From assembly GCF_009389585.1 (NCBI RefSeq), contig NZ_VIYG01000004.1, forward strand, positions 62,001 through 126,000: a stretch of DNA of 64,000 nt, read 5' to 3'. The translations under genes were made by a program, and so were the position numbers. Under the pieces are notes generated by a model. That model ran no database searches. It saw only the letters and a program-made list of their open reading frames with translations, and was not told the origin of the DNA. Of the stretch, positions 43,828 through 52,471 are shown in pieces. The DNA is from Oceanobacillus sp. CFH 90083 (lineage in GTDB: Bacteria > Bacillota > Bacilli > Bacillales > Amphibacillaceae). The number at the start of each line of letters is the position of its first letter. The first letter of the stretch is position 1.

Positions 43828-44766
43828 TCAGCTGATCCAAAAGGTGGACAGCCAGGCGATAAAGGGAATTGTTCCGAGAGCAAGTAATGTAGAAAACACA
43901 GATGTAACCACGGCTTCTTGTTCTCTATCTGTATAGCGGGAAAATAGAACAGCTGACAGCATAAAGGTTGGCATACAGGAAAGAATCACTAATATATTTT
44001 TGAGCAAAGCTTCAATTGGCAGAAAGGACAGAATAATCATAATCATCATTGGCAGGATAAGCAGCTTCCACGTTAAGGGCATCCATAGCTCGCGATAAAA
44101 TAAAGGCTCTTTGCTGCGAAAAAGCTCCGGCAGACTAAAACCGACATAGAGCATGGCCATTGGAGCAGCTAATGCTGAGAGCATGCTGGCCAGATCTTTT
44201 AATAAAACAGGAGCCTCCCAGCCGCTGAAAGCAAAAAGAAGCCCAAAACTGATCGCAATTAATGGCATATTCACCAGCGCTTTTAAATGTCTCCATTCGA
44301 AGCGATCGTCACTTTGCAATAGGTAGATTCCTAAAGAAAAGACAACAACATCCAGTCCTGCATCAAAAATAGCAGCAAGTAAACCGCCTATCGGTCCGAA
44401 GATAGCGGCACATAATGGAATGCCAATAAAACCAGAATTTCCAATGGCAGCCAGTAAAGCGAGCTGCTTTGATTTTGTCATGGAGAAGCCGATAATTTTT
44501 CCAAATAAGAAACAAATACCAACTGCTGAAACATTAAAGCTGACACTGAGAATAAATATCTGAATAACCTGATGCAGCACGTCATCCGTTAAATCGGTAT
44601 TGAAGACACCATTTAAAATAATAAATGGAACAGCAACATTGATAATAACGCTCATAAATAGCTGTTTTGCTTCATATGTAATTGTATTTTTCAAGGCGAC
44701 CAATGCCCCGATGAATAAAATAAGTCCCATCATAATGACGGTTAGGACGACAATGGTAACATTCAT
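43828..44766 (-). CDS. AEC family transporter (auxin efflux carrier/malate permease-like)
   Basis: 312 residues with ten spans. The N-terminus MNVTIVVLTVIMMGLILFIGALVALKN and the internal repeats (AAIGNSGFIGIPLCAAIFG at about 110, LSCMPTFMLSAVLFSRY at about 268) are characteristic of bacterial AEC carriers, which move small carboxylates. A second, distinct AEC protein lies at 52861-53802. Divergent from the acetyltransferase at 44929. The substrate is unknown. Confidence 0.9.
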   Translation of the reverse strand: MNVTIVVLTVIMMGLILFIGALVALKNTITYEAKQLFMSVIINVAVPFIILNGVFNTDLTDDVLHQVIQIFILSVSFNVSAVGICFLFGKIIGFSMTKSKQLALLAAIGNSGFIGIPLCAAIFGPIGGLLAAIFDAGLDVVVFSLGIYLLQSDDRFEWRHLKALVNMPLIAISFGLLFAFSGWEAPVLLKDLASMLSALAAPMAMLYVGFSLPELFRSKEPLFYRELWMPLTWKLLILPMMIMIILSFLPIEALLKNILVILSCMPTFMLSAVLFSRYTDREQEAVVTSVFSTLLALGTIPFIAWLSTFWIS

Positions 44767-44928
44767 TTTAATCTCCTTTAAATTTGTAAATATTGATATA
44801 CTATATTTGATTTCTAATTCCTAATATTAGAAGATTACAAAGAAAGAAACAAGTCAATTTTAAAGAAAACTTGGTTGTCACCAAGCTTTTGGGTGACATC
44901 CTTAACTGTCAAAAAAGAGGTGAAAAAT

Positions 44929-45381
44929 ATGATACGTCAGCTGCGTGCAGAAGAAGCGTTACCTATGAATCTGTTATTGCTTGCTGATCCATCAGAGAGA
45001 TTAGTGCGTGATTATACTTCAAGAGGAACTTGCTATGTGCTGGAGAAAGAAGAAAAGATGATTGGTGTGTATGTTCTTCTGCCGACAAGGCCAGATACAG
45101 TGGAACTGGTAAATGTTGCTGTCGATGAAGATTATCACGGGCAAGGATTTGGAAAACAGCTGGTATTACATGCTGTGCAGACAGCAAAACAGCAGGGGTA
45201 CCGCACGATAGAGATTGGAACAGGTAATTCAGGGGTTACACAGCTAGCTTTGTATCAGAAATGCGGTTTTCGCATGGTCTCCATTGATCGTGACTTCTTT
45301 TTGCGTCACTATGACGAGCCAATCTTTGAAAATGGGATACAGGTTGTGGATATGGTAAGGCTGGAAATGGATTTAATGTAG
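44929..45381 (+). CDS. GNAT family N-acetyltransferase
   Basis: 150 residues from the ATG seven bases after AGAGGTG; the longer frame beginning at 44875 lacks a ribosome site. VELVNVAVDEDYHGQGFGKQLVLHAVQTAKQQGY (about 59-92) is motif A with GQGFGK, and TIEIGTGNSGVTQLALYQKCGFRMV (about 94-118) motif B. Typical single-domain GNAT. The substrate is unknown. Confidence 0.88.
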   Translation: MIRQLRAEEALPMNLLLLADPSERLVRDYTSRGTCYVLEKEEKMIGVYVLLPTRPDTVELVNVAVDEDYHGQGFGKQLVLHAVQTAKQQGYRTIEIGTGNSGVTQLALYQKCGFRMVSIDRDFFLRHYDEPIFENGIQVVDMVRLEMDLM

Positions 45382-45428
45382 AGAAAAAGATGCTGAATGT
45401 GTATGAAGCACACCTGGCATCTTTTTCT
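45382..45428. terminator. Bidirectional terminator
   Basis: AGAAAAAGATGC pairs exactly with GCATCTTTTTCT. Located between the convergent acetyltransferase and monooxygenase genes, with U-rich tracts on both outer sides. Confidence 0.85.
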
Positions 45429-45432
45429 GTAA

Positions 45433-46746
45433 TTATGATTTTTTCATTTCAAATTGTTGAAAAACTGCTTGATCCGGTGTGGAATAGACTTCTTTACCAA
45501 CAATGGAATTGATGATTTTTTGATTACGTAATACTGATAGCCCAAGGTTTGTTGCGCTGGAACCATGGGAATGCTCAATGTTTGTCAAGGTGAAAATTTG
45601 ATTCTCGCGGGAGTCCTTAAAGACAAGACGATAATCTGCTGTTACGCGGAATCTTTTTTCATCCTCCCATTCTATTTTTTCATAAAAATTCTCCAGCCAG
45701 TCTGGGAGATACGGCTTATATCCGGTTGCAAGAATAACTTTGTCTGTATGATAAGTAAATTTCTCACCTTTTTGCCATTGTTCACATTGCAGACGGTAGC
45801 TTTCTGTATTTGAATCAGTTTGTGCCTCAATCGCATTTACCGCAGTATTTGTCTGGATAGTGACCTCGTGCAAAGCAGACTCGATGGAACGGTTATAGAG
45901 CAGCTCATAAATCTTTTCCAACAGTTTAGGATCTACACCGTTTCGGATAGTACTTAAATTTTCAAGAGATTCCATCCGAGCTTCCATTGTCAGGTTATGG
46001 AAGTAATCAATATACTCTGGAGAAAACACTTCTCTGCCAAGTCCTGTATCCTCCTTTTGGAAAATTCCGCCGGAACGGGTAAACCAGGTTAAATCATAAC
46101 CGCAGTTTTTTTGGTCCTTTAACAAATCATAAAACACCTCTGATGCACTTTGTCCTGAACCTACGACAGTAATAGAGCTTCCTTCTTTTAAAGCATCTTG
46201 AAAATAAGTATAACGGCTGGTATGTGTGATATCCTCTTCCGGGAACCCCTGTAATGGTGCTGGAATATTCGGGATGCTGCCTGTTCCTAAAATGATATGT
46301 TTTGCATAATAGATTTTTTTACTGCCATCCTCTATGGACAGGACGGTGACTGCATAACAGGATTTATCCGGCACTTCTGACACATCTGTTACACATTGTC
46401 CAAACTGACAATTGCTTAACTCTGAAGCTACCCATTTGCAATAAGCATTATATTCCTCTCTGGGAATGGTAAAACGGTTAAAAAAGAAAAATGAATACAT
46501 ACGATTATGCTTGTAAAGATAATTTAGATAAGAAAAGCGATTTGTAGGATCTGCAAATGTCACAAGATCTGCAATAAAAGGTGTTTGCAGGTCCATCCCT
46601 TCAATCAGCATCCCCGGATGCCAATCAAAAGAAACCTCCTGCTCAAAAAATAAAATGTCTGCTTCATCCAAATCATTTGTTAAAGCAGCAAGACTTAAAT
46701 TAAATGGACCAATTCCAATACCGATAGCATCATATATTTTGTTCAT
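45433..46746 (-). CDS. Lysine/ornithine N-monooxygenase (SidA/IucD/PvdA family)
   Basis: 437 residues from the ATG at 46746, after GGAGGAACGACA; the 71-residue upstream extension has no ribosome site. FAD-binding AIGIGIGPFNLSLAAL near the N-terminus (residues 8-23), the substrate loop FEQEVSFDWHPGMLIEGMDLQ (about 33-53; the conserved WHPGML), NADPH-binding ITVVGSGQSASEVFYDLL (about 190), and the C-terminal ATGYKP and TNIEHSHG motifs. It adds a hydroxyl to a side-chain amine for hydroxamate siderophores. No acyltransferase or NRPS/NIS synthetase is adjacent, so its pathway must be elsewhere or it serves another role. Confidence 0.9.
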   Translation of the reverse strand: MNKIYDAIGIGIGPFNLSLAALTNDLDEADILFFEQEVSFDWHPGMLIEGMDLQTPFIADLVTFADPTNRFSYLNYLYKHNRMYSFFFFNRFTIPREEYNAYCKWVASELSNCQFGQCVTDVSEVPDKSCYAVTVLSIEDGSKKIYYAKHIILGTGSIPNIPAPLQGFPEEDITHTSRYTYFQDALKEGSSITVVGSGQSASEVFYDLLKDQKNCGYDLTWFTRSGGIFQKEDTGLGREVFSPEYIDYFHNLTMEARMESLENLSTIRNGVDPKLLEKIYELLYNRSIESALHEVTIQTNTAVNAIEAQTDSNTESYRLQCEQWQKGEKFTYHTDKVILATGYKPYLPDWLENFYEKIEWEDEKRFRVTADYRLVFKDSRENQIFTLTNIEHSHGSSATNLGLSVLRNQKIINSIVGKEVYSTPDQAVFQQFEMKKS

Positions 46747-47015
46747 TGTCGTTCCTCCGATTGTGTTAACTGTATAAGTGTTTTTAATAGTATAGAAAGG
46801 TTTGGTACGTGAAAATGGAGAATATAACTGCTCGAATATCTTCCACAGAAGAACGGGAACAGAGAGTAGACATATTATCTTTTCCCCATCCCTGTGAAAA
46901 TAAACGCTTAGTGAAGAAGGAATATTTCTCATCAAATTCTCATTTTCCTTTAAGTACATTTTAAGAAGCTTTCCACTAAACTGGTAATTGTAAATAAATC
47001 AAGGAGGTTTTTTAC

Positions 47016-47354
47016 ATGAAGACAATTTTACTATCTACAGTAACAGGAGCATTATTATTCACTGGAATCTATTCCAACACAGGAGAAGCGGAAGAAATTA
47101 CAAAAGGTAATGAAGCAGTGGCTTTTGAAGAACAAACAGGCGAAAGTGCGCAGGAAGAAATGCAAGCTATTCAAAATCAAATTCCATCAGGAAATGATTC
47201 TGTTCAAGTTGTGGAGGATAATCCGCATAAACGAATTCTGTTTATCGGGGATGAAAATAATCAGAAAAAGTATAAAACCATTTTTATCAAGGATACAAGC
47301 CGCTTGAAAATAATTGATTTAAATGGCGGACTAATTTTTAATGAAATTATTTAA
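47016..47354 (+). CDS. Small secreted protein, unknown function
   Basis: 112 residues. A signal peptide (MKTILLSTVTGALLFTGIYSNT) leads an acidic/Gln-rich region (EEQTGESAQEEMQAIQNQI) and a compact C-terminal domain (KRILFIGDENNQKKYKTIFI). AAGGAGG precedes the ATG and a strong terminator follows, so it is a single-gene unit. No family is recognised. It lies divergent from the N-monooxygenase. Confidence 0.7.
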   Translation: MKTILLSTVTGALLFTGIYSNTGEAEEITKGNEAVAFEEQTGESAQEEMQAIQNQIPSGNDSVQVVEDNPHKRILFIGDENNQKKYKTIFIKDTSRLKIIDLNGGLIFNEII

Positions 47355-47367
47355 ATAAGGTAAGATA

Positions 47368-47404
47368 AACCCATCTTAGAAGCGGATTAAGATGGGTTTT
47401 TATA
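47368..47404 (+). terminator. Rho-independent terminator
   Basis: AACCCATCTTA pairs with TAAGATGGGTT followed by TTTATATTTTC, 14 bases after the stop of the secreted protein gene. Confidence 0.85.
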
Positions 47405-47458
47405 TTTTCTTACTTACAGGAGCGCAACCAGATTTTCTAATATAATATTAAAAAAGAC

Positions 47459-47489
47459 TTGACCTTTACGCTGCGTAAATCTTTATATT
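47459..47489 (+). promoter_or_regulatory. MerR-type promoter with 19-base spacer and operator
   Basis: -35 TTGACC (47459-47464), 19-base spacer, -10 TATATT (47484-47489). The spacer is filled by the near-perfect palindrome TTTACGCTGCGTAAA (47465-47479). Overlong spacing with a dyad between the boxes is the hallmark of promoters distorted into action by MerR-family activators. The MerR gene itself starts at 47514, so it is autoregulated. Confidence 0.88.
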
Positions 47490-47513
47490 AAGAATAGAAG
47501 GGAGGTAAAAGGA

Positions 47514-48275
47514 ATGAGATATTCCATCAAACAAGTAGCTGATATGTCTGGTATCAGCACACGAACACTCCGTTATTATGATCAAATTGATTTATTAAAG
47601 CCTGCAAAGCTTTCAGATTCAGGATACCGGCTTTATGGAGAAAAAGAAATAAATCGTCTGCAGCAAATTTTACTCTATCGTTCATTAGGGATGAAACTGG
47701 AGCAGATTCACTCCGTATTGGATAATCCTGATTTTAATACGCTTGCTGCATTAGAAGAACATCAGTGCAAACTGGTAGCAGAAAAAGAAAGGATAAATCA
47801 ATTGTTAGCTACGGTGAAAAAAACAATTCAACATACAAAAGGAGAGATTACGATGACAGCAGAAGAAAAATTTGAAGGATTTAAGAAAGAACGTCTGGAA
47901 GAGAATGAAAGGTTATATGGAAAAGAAATCAGAGAAAAATATGGCGAGAAAACAATAGAAGCATCGAATAAAAAGTGGATGAACCTCAGTGAAGCAGATT
48001 TTCAGGAAATGCAAAGAATAGAAGATGAATTATTTGCGAAGCTGGAGCAACTGGCAGAAACAAAAGATTTAGACGCAGCAGAAGCAAAAGAAGTCTATGA
48101 ACACCATAAAAAATGGCTGATGTATTCTTGGCCAGATTATTCAGCAGAAGCACACAAAGGTTTGGTGCAAATGTATTTAGCAGATGAACGATTTGCGAAA
48201 TATTATAATGATCGTGCTGGAAGAGAGGTTGTTTCACTTCTGCATGATGCAGTGGTTAAATATGCAACGGATTGA
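47514..48275 (+). CDS. MerR family regulator with TipAS ligand-binding domain
   Basis: 253 residues. N-terminal HTH and wing (YSIKQVADMSGISTRTLRYYDQIDLLKPAKLSDSGYRLYG, residues 3-43), the dimerisation coiled coil (about 75-120), and a C-terminal TipAS domain (about 135-250; SEADFQEMQRIEDELFAKLEQLA, and AHKGLVQMYLADERFAKYYNDRAG) that in TipAL/Mta binds cyclic peptides or other drugs. It probably activates itself and the membrane protein gene downstream in response to a drug-like ligand. Confidence 0.92.
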   Translation: MRYSIKQVADMSGISTRTLRYYDQIDLLKPAKLSDSGYRLYGEKEINRLQQILLYRSLGMKLEQIHSVLDNPDFNTLAALEEHQCKLVAEKERINQLLATVKKTIQHTKGEITMTAEEKFEGFKKERLEENERLYGKEIREKYGEKTIEASNKKWMNLSEADFQEMQRIEDELFAKLEQLAETKDLDAAEAKEVYEHHKKWLMYSWPDYSAEAHKGLVQMYLADERFAKYYNDRAGREVVSLLHDAVVKYATD

Positions 48276-48388
48276 TTCTGTTGAAAAAATCGGGGAGGAG
48301 AGATTTCCCGATTTTTTTACTATTATGAAACTTTTCTTCCACTCCTGCGTAAATAGTATAAAACGAACTTACAAAAAGGAGATAAGCC
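48276..48388 (+). promoter_or_regulatory. Leader of the membrane protein gene with a MerR half-site
   Basis: CCTGCGTAAATAGTATAAA at about 48346-48364 repeats the right half of the MerR operator (TGCGTAAAT) directly before a -10-like TATAAA. An AAAGGAG ribosome site follows. This suggests a second, weaker promoter of the same regulator. A short hairpin (AATCGGGGAGGAGAGATTTCCCGATT, arms AATCGGG/CCCGATT) at about 48287-48313 terminates the MerR transcript. Confidence 0.45.
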
Positions 48389-49039
48389 ATGCAGGAAGCA
48401 CTTTTAACCTACCAATGGGAATTATTTATTGCAGCTGAGATTCTTTCTGTTGTTTCGCTTTTATTATTTGGATTAACCAGGTACCTGCTGAATAAGAGGA
48501 AGTTAAGTGTTATCTTTATCAGTTTATTTTTAGCTTTGTTTATTTTTGAAGCCGTACTGGCTCTTTATATTTATCAGCTAACAGGAGAAATCAGTACATT
48601 TCAAATCATCATTACTATTTTTGTGCTCTACGCATGTACGTTTGGAATCGCTGACTTTAAACGGCTTGATCGCTGGATGCGGAAAACGATTGGTAAATGG
48701 CGCGGAGTTTCTTTGTTAACGGAAAAAGATGTGCAGATAATGGAGCGTCAGCAGAATGCTAAATATATTGCCCGCAAAAATCGTATTAGTGCAATGATGC
48801 ACTTAATTATTTTTGTTGGGGTACAAGCAGGTTTGTGGATTTATGGATTAGGCGGTACAGAAGGAATATTGGATTACTTATCGGATTTGTCCTGGATAGA
48901 GACAGATGATTACCGGCAGTCTCCGTATGCCAGTGATACAGCATTTGGATTGTCAAAGCTTTGGGGGCTTATCTTTATTGTTGATTTTATATATTCGTGG
49001 TCATACACGATTTTTCCAAAAAAACAAAAGCATAATTAA
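48389..49039 (+). CDS. Multi-span membrane protein, probable MerR target
   Basis: 216 residues with five hydrophobic segments (residues 12-30, 39-64, 70-88, 128-150 and 186-205) and a positively charged cytoplasmic loop (KRLDRWMRKTIGKWRG, about 90-107). No recognised family. Its place directly downstream of the TipAS-type MerR gene and the half-site in its leader suggest a drug-response role, by inference only. Confidence 0.7.
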   Translation: MQEALLTYQWELFIAAEILSVVSLLLFGLTRYLLNKRKLSVIFISLFLALFIFEAVLALYIYQLTGEISTFQIIITIFVLYACTFGIADFKRLDRWMRKTIGKWRGVSLLTEKDVQIMERQQNAKYIARKNRISAMMHLIIFVGVQAGLWIYGLGGTEGILDYLSDLSWIETDDYRQSPYASDTAFGLSKLWGLIFIVDFIYSWSYTIFPKKQKHN

Positions 49040-49069
49040 AAAAGCTGAAAAGAAATCGGTGGCAGATGT

Positions 49070-49095
49070 AGCTGAAAATTTTTTTCAGCTTTTGT
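49070..49095 (+). terminator. Terminator of the membrane protein gene
   Basis: AGCTGAAAA with a tight loop and TTTTTCAGCT, followed by TTTG; a second copy of AAGCTGAAAA upstream (49041-49051) can pair with the same right arm. The two alternatives are mutually exclusive. Confidence 0.7.
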
Positions 49096-49369
49096 TGTAC
49101 GTTTGGAAAAGATAAAGTGCTTACCTATTTTTCGAATGAGAAAGCCCACTCCTTTAGGTGTGGGATGAGAATGAGGTCGGATACGGAGTGCCACTAAAAA
49201 CGGAAAGTTTTGTGACGCTTCAAGTATCTGAAAAATGAACTCTTTTTGTTATATATGCATTGCAGTGCATCAGATAAGCCGATACAATATATATGAACGA
49301 ATATAGATGAACAAACACAACCGTATTATTAGTTAACTATTATTTTGTTTTTTTGTCCCCAATTATAGA

Positions 49370-49583
49370 AGGAAACTATTTCTTTGTACGGATGTAGAGG
49401 AACGCTTCAAACAGTTAGTACGGGAAATATGTGAAAAATTGAAAATTGTTGTTGCTATTAGTGTGACACAGACCATACACATATGTTTTCAAACGTGTTG
49501 TCAACGCTTAACCCCGCTAATATTATGGCGAATATCAAAAGAGTGACTTCAAGAAAATGCAGATGAAAGTCAGAAAAAACAAA
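49370..49583 (+). pseudogene. tnpA relic with retained HUH motif (copy 2)
   Basis: The frame reads TDVEERFKQLVREICEKLKIVV. A one-base shift then gives DTDHTHMFSNVLSTLNPANIMANIKRVTSRKC, where DHTHM preserves the HxH metal motif lost in copy 1. The sequence then jumps directly to codons for ESQKK just before tnpB, so the segment with the catalytic tyrosine has been deleted. Inactive, but closer to the ancestral sequence than copy 1 in the HUH region. Confidence 0.75.
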
Positions 49584-49603
49584 ACTAGAGGGGAGTTGAA
49601 CCG

Positions 49604-49804
49604 ATGGCGAGAAATCATACACCGAGTTATACGATTGAATTTCCTGTGCACATCCCCCTTTGGCAACAACATCGGTTGGAAAAGAAATTCAACATTACAA
49701 GAATGGTCTATAATTCTTGCCTGGGGAAAGCCCTAAAAAGACATAAAGCGGTGAAAAGTGATAGGAAGATAAGGGCGCTGTTAAGAAGTGTATTAGTACC
49801 TTAG
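49604..49804 (+). pseudogene. Truncated tnpB (copy 2), N-terminal 50 codons fused to right-end sequence
   Basis: Identical with few changes to residues 1-52 of the copy 1 TnpB (MARNHTPSYTIEFPVHIPLW...) and then continues out of the homologous region into right-end DNA, ending RKIRALLRSVLVP and a stop. No RuvC residues remain. Confidence 0.85.
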
Positions 49805-49822
49805 AACCCCACTGTTTTAGCT

Positions 49823-50047
49823 GTGGGAGTTGTCAGTTTATCTGAATTGCAGCGTGTACTGATGACCGTATCTGATCACTCGAGAATTACAAACACATCT
49901 GTCTTTTTCGGGAAAGCTCCTAAATTACCTTTTTTAGAAAAAGTTGTCGACCATCATGGAAACTTAAAGAAAACGGAGCGGAATTCATTCCGGCCGTTCC
50001 AGTTATATCGATTTAATGATCATATTGTTTTCTCATCTATTTGGTAA
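49823..50047 (+). pseudogene. Unidentified 3' gene fragment at the right end of IS copy 2
   Basis: Begins with a GTG inside the right-end hairpin (MGVV from IS sequence) and continues in frame with 70 codons of host-like protein (SLSELQRVLMTVSDHSRITN ... HIVFSSIW). No family is recognised. As with copy 1, the missing N-terminus is not on the other side of the IS. It may be a cryptic small gene, but the truncation pattern favours a remnant. Confidence 0.5.
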
Positions 50048-50087
50048 TAAAATAGGAAACATATAAACCCACAGGAGGAAATCGGAA

Positions 50088-51548
50088 ATGAATTATATAG
50101 ATGACAGCTTAATGCTGCATACAGATCTTTATCAAATAAATATGGCTGAAACGTATTGGCGTGATGGTGTACATAATCGCAGTGCTGTGTTTGATTTATA
50201 CTTTCGCAAGCTTCCATTTGGAAATGGCTATGGAGTATATGCCGGGCTAGAGCGAATTATTGAGTATTTACATAACTTCCGCTTTAGTGAATCTGATTTA
50301 ATCTATTTACAAGAGCTTGGTTATCAAGAGGACTTTATTGATTATTTACGCCGTCTTCGATTTACAGGCTCCCTGAAATCCATGCATGAAGGGGAAATTG
50401 TGTTTGCAAATGAACCGATTATCCGTGTGGAAGCACCATTAGCAGAAGCGCAATTGCTGGAGACGGCTTTATTAAACATTGTGAATTACCAAACACTTAT
50501 TGCGACGAAGGCTTCACGTATCAGACAATTGGTCAGAGATAATCCTGTGATGGAGTTTGGCACAAGAAGAGCGCAGGAAATGGACGCCGCTGTGTGGGGA
50601 ACAAGAGCTGCGTATATTGGCGGATTCAATGCGACAAGTAATGTCCGGGCAGGCAAATTATTTGGCATCCCTGTATCGGGGACTCATGCACATTCCATGG
50701 TGCAAGCTTACCGTGATGAATATACTGCCTTTAAAAAATATGCAGCAACGCATCGGGAATGTGTCTTTTTAGTAGACACTTACGATACACTGAATTCGGG
50801 CGTTCCGAATGCGATTAGAGTAGCACAAGAATTAGGGGACAACATTGATTTTAAAGGAATTCGGATTGATAGCGGCGACTTAGCTTATTTATCGAAGGAA
50901 GCTAGAAGAATGTTAGACGCGTCTGGCTTTGAAAATGCGAAAATTTATGTTTCGAATGATTTAGATGAATATACGATAGCAAGTCTCCAGGCTCAGCATG
51001 CAAAGATTGATGTATGGGGTATCGGGACAAAGCTGATTACAGCATATGATCAGCCTGCACTTGGAGCTGTTTATAAGCTGGTATCCATTGAGGATGAGCA
51101 TGGGAAAATGGTGGATACCATTAAGCTTTCAGGCAATCCGGAAAAGATGACAACACCAGGAAAGAAAAAAGTGTACCGGATTATTAATCGAGGTAATCAT
51201 CACAGCGAAGGAGATTATCTGACACTAGAGGATGAAGATCCCAATCAGGAAGCTGAAATTATGCTTTTCCATCCGATTCATACGTATTATAAGAAAATGG
51301 TTTCTAATTTTGATGCGGTGAATCTGCACCATGATATTGCAGTAGATGGTAAAATTGTCTATGAATGTCCCGGCCTGCTGCAAGTGCAAAATTATGTGAA
51401 GAATCAGCTTCAGCTTTTCTGGGATGAGTATAAACGTACAAACTATCCGGCTGAATACCCTGTCGATTTAAGCATAAAACTATGGAATAGTAAAATGGAG
51501 CATATTGAAAATGTGAAGAAGCAAGTAAAGCAGGATCAAGATCGTTAG
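50088..51548 (+). CDS. pncB: Nicotinate phosphoribosyltransferase
   Basis: 486 residues, cytoplasm. Converts nicotinate and PRPP (with ATP) to nicotinate mononucleotide. Characteristic features: LMLHTDLYQINMAETYW at the start (residues 7-23), MEFGTRRAQEMDAAVWGTRAAYIGGFNATSNV (about 155-186), SGTHAHSMVQAYRDEY (about 197) and FKGIRIDSGDLAYLSKEARR (about 260). Start ATG after AGGAGG. It is followed 21 bases later by nadE, giving the two-step nicotinate-to-NAD salvage route. Confidence 0.96.
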   Translation: MNYIDDSLMLHTDLYQINMAETYWRDGVHNRSAVFDLYFRKLPFGNGYGVYAGLERIIEYLHNFRFSESDLIYLQELGYQEDFIDYLRRLRFTGSLKSMHEGEIVFANEPIIRVEAPLAEAQLLETALLNIVNYQTLIATKASRIRQLVRDNPVMEFGTRRAQEMDAAVWGTRAAYIGGFNATSNVRAGKLFGIPVSGTHAHSMVQAYRDEYTAFKKYAATHRECVFLVDTYDTLNSGVPNAIRVAQELGDNIDFKGIRIDSGDLAYLSKEARRMLDASGFENAKIYVSNDLDEYTIASLQAQHAKIDVWGIGTKLITAYDQPALGAVYKLVSIEDEHGKMVDTIKLSGNPEKMTTPGKKKVYRIINRGNHHSEGDYLTLEDEDPNQEAEIMLFHPIHTYYKKMVSNFDAVNLHHDIAVDGKIVYECPGLLQVQNYVKNQLQLFWDEYKRTNYPAEYPVDLSIKLWNSKMEHIENVKKQVKQDQDR

Positions 51549-51569
51549 TTTTTTAAAGGGGGTATATGA

Positions 51570-52397
51570 ATGAGTGAATTACAGCAATCCGTTATCCAGG
51601 CATTACATGTAAAACCGGAAATCGATCCGAAAGAAGAAATCCGCATCCGGATAAATTTTATGAAGGAGTATTTGCAAAAATTTAGTTTTGCTAATGGCTT
51701 CGTTCTTGGCATATCAGGCGGACAGGATTCAACCTTGCTTTCAAAACTGGCTCAGCTGGCAATGGATGAATTGAACGAGGAGCAGAAAGAGCAAGCGTAC
51801 CAATTTATTGGTGTCAAGCTGCCATATGGGGAGCAGGGAGATGCAGAAGATGTGGAAGATGCGATTCAGTTTGTCCAGCCTTCTAAGGTATTGACGGTCA
51901 ATATTAAAGAAGCTGTGGATGCGAGTGAGAAAACATTACGTGCTGCAGGTGTTGTTATTAGTGATTTTTTAAAAGGAAATGAAAAAGCTAGAGAACGTAT
52001 GAAAGCACAATACAGTATCGCGGGTGTGTATAACTGTTTTGTATTAGGGACAGATCACGCGGCAGAAGCAGTTACTGGATTCTTTACCAAGCATGGAGAT
52101 GGTGCTTGTGATCTTGTGCCGCTTGACGGATTAAATAAGCGTCAAGGAAAGCAAATGTTAAAAGAATTGGGATGTCCTGAGCATCTTTATATGAAAAAGC
52201 CGACTGCTGATCTAGAAGATGAACGACCAGCCTTAGCAGATGAAGAAGCGTTAGGTGTCACGTATGAAGAAGTGGATGACTATTTAGAGGGAAAAGAAAT
52301 ATCTCAGAAGGCGAGAGAAACCATTGAAGCACATTATATAAAAACGATGCATAAGCGTGAGCCGATTGCTTCTGTTTATAATGATTGGTGGAAATAA
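51570..52397 (+). CDS. nadE: NAD synthetase, ammonia-dependent
   Basis: 275 residues. Final step of NAD synthesis: amidation of nicotinate adenine dinucleotide with ammonia. PP-loop ATPase motif [20 protein letters not shown] (about 44-63), [18 protein letters not shown] (about 93), [26 protein letters not shown] (about 160) and [14 protein letters not shown]. The length excludes the glutaminase-fused form. Start ATG after AAAGGGGG. Probably co-transcribed with pncB. Confidence 0.96.
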   Translation: MSELQQSVIQALHVKPEIDPKEEIRIRINFMKEYLQKFSFANGFVLGISGGQDSTLLSKLAQLAMDELNEEQKEQAYQFIGVKLPYGEQGDAEDVEDAIQFVQPSKVLTVNIKEAVDASEKTLRAAGVVISDFLKGNEKARERMKAQYSIAGVYNCFVLGTDHAAEAVTGFFTKHGDGACDLVPLDGLNKRQGKQMLKELGCPEHLYMKKPTADLEDERPALADEEALGVTYEEVDDYLEGKEISQKARETIEAHYIKTMHKREPIASVYNDWWK

Positions 52398-52411
52398 GTG
52401 CAGGAGAGGGC

Positions 52412-52434
52412 GGATGAATCATTCGTCCTTTTTT
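52412..52434 (+). terminator. Terminator of pncB-nadE
   Basis: GGATGAAT / ATTCGTCC compact hairpin followed by TTTTTTGC, 15 bases after the nadE stop. Confidence 0.8.
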
Positions 52435-52471
52435 GCAGAATGAGAAAGAATATAAAAAATGCTGAAGATAG

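Larger units (their letters stand above)
49125..49836 (+). mobile_element. Internally deleted IS200/IS605-family element (copy 2), about 0.7 kb
   Basis: Same left end (after TTAC 49121-49124; hairpin CCCAC...GTGGG at about 49147-49166) and right end (hairpin 49808-49827, then GTTGTCAG) as copy 1. It has a more intact tnpA core than copy 1 and only the first ~50 codons of tnpB. The rest of tnpB and the 5' part of the scaffold region are missing. The junction lies where copy 1 has ATA at 6851-6853 and ATA at 8339-8341, removing 1488 bases between short direct repeats. A non-autonomous derivative. Confidence 0.85.

Noticed and set aside
46747-46959. 71-residue N-terminal extension of the N-monooxygenase
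   Set aside because: The strong ribosome site before 46746 and the FAD motif position fix the start; the extension has no signal peptide or homology.
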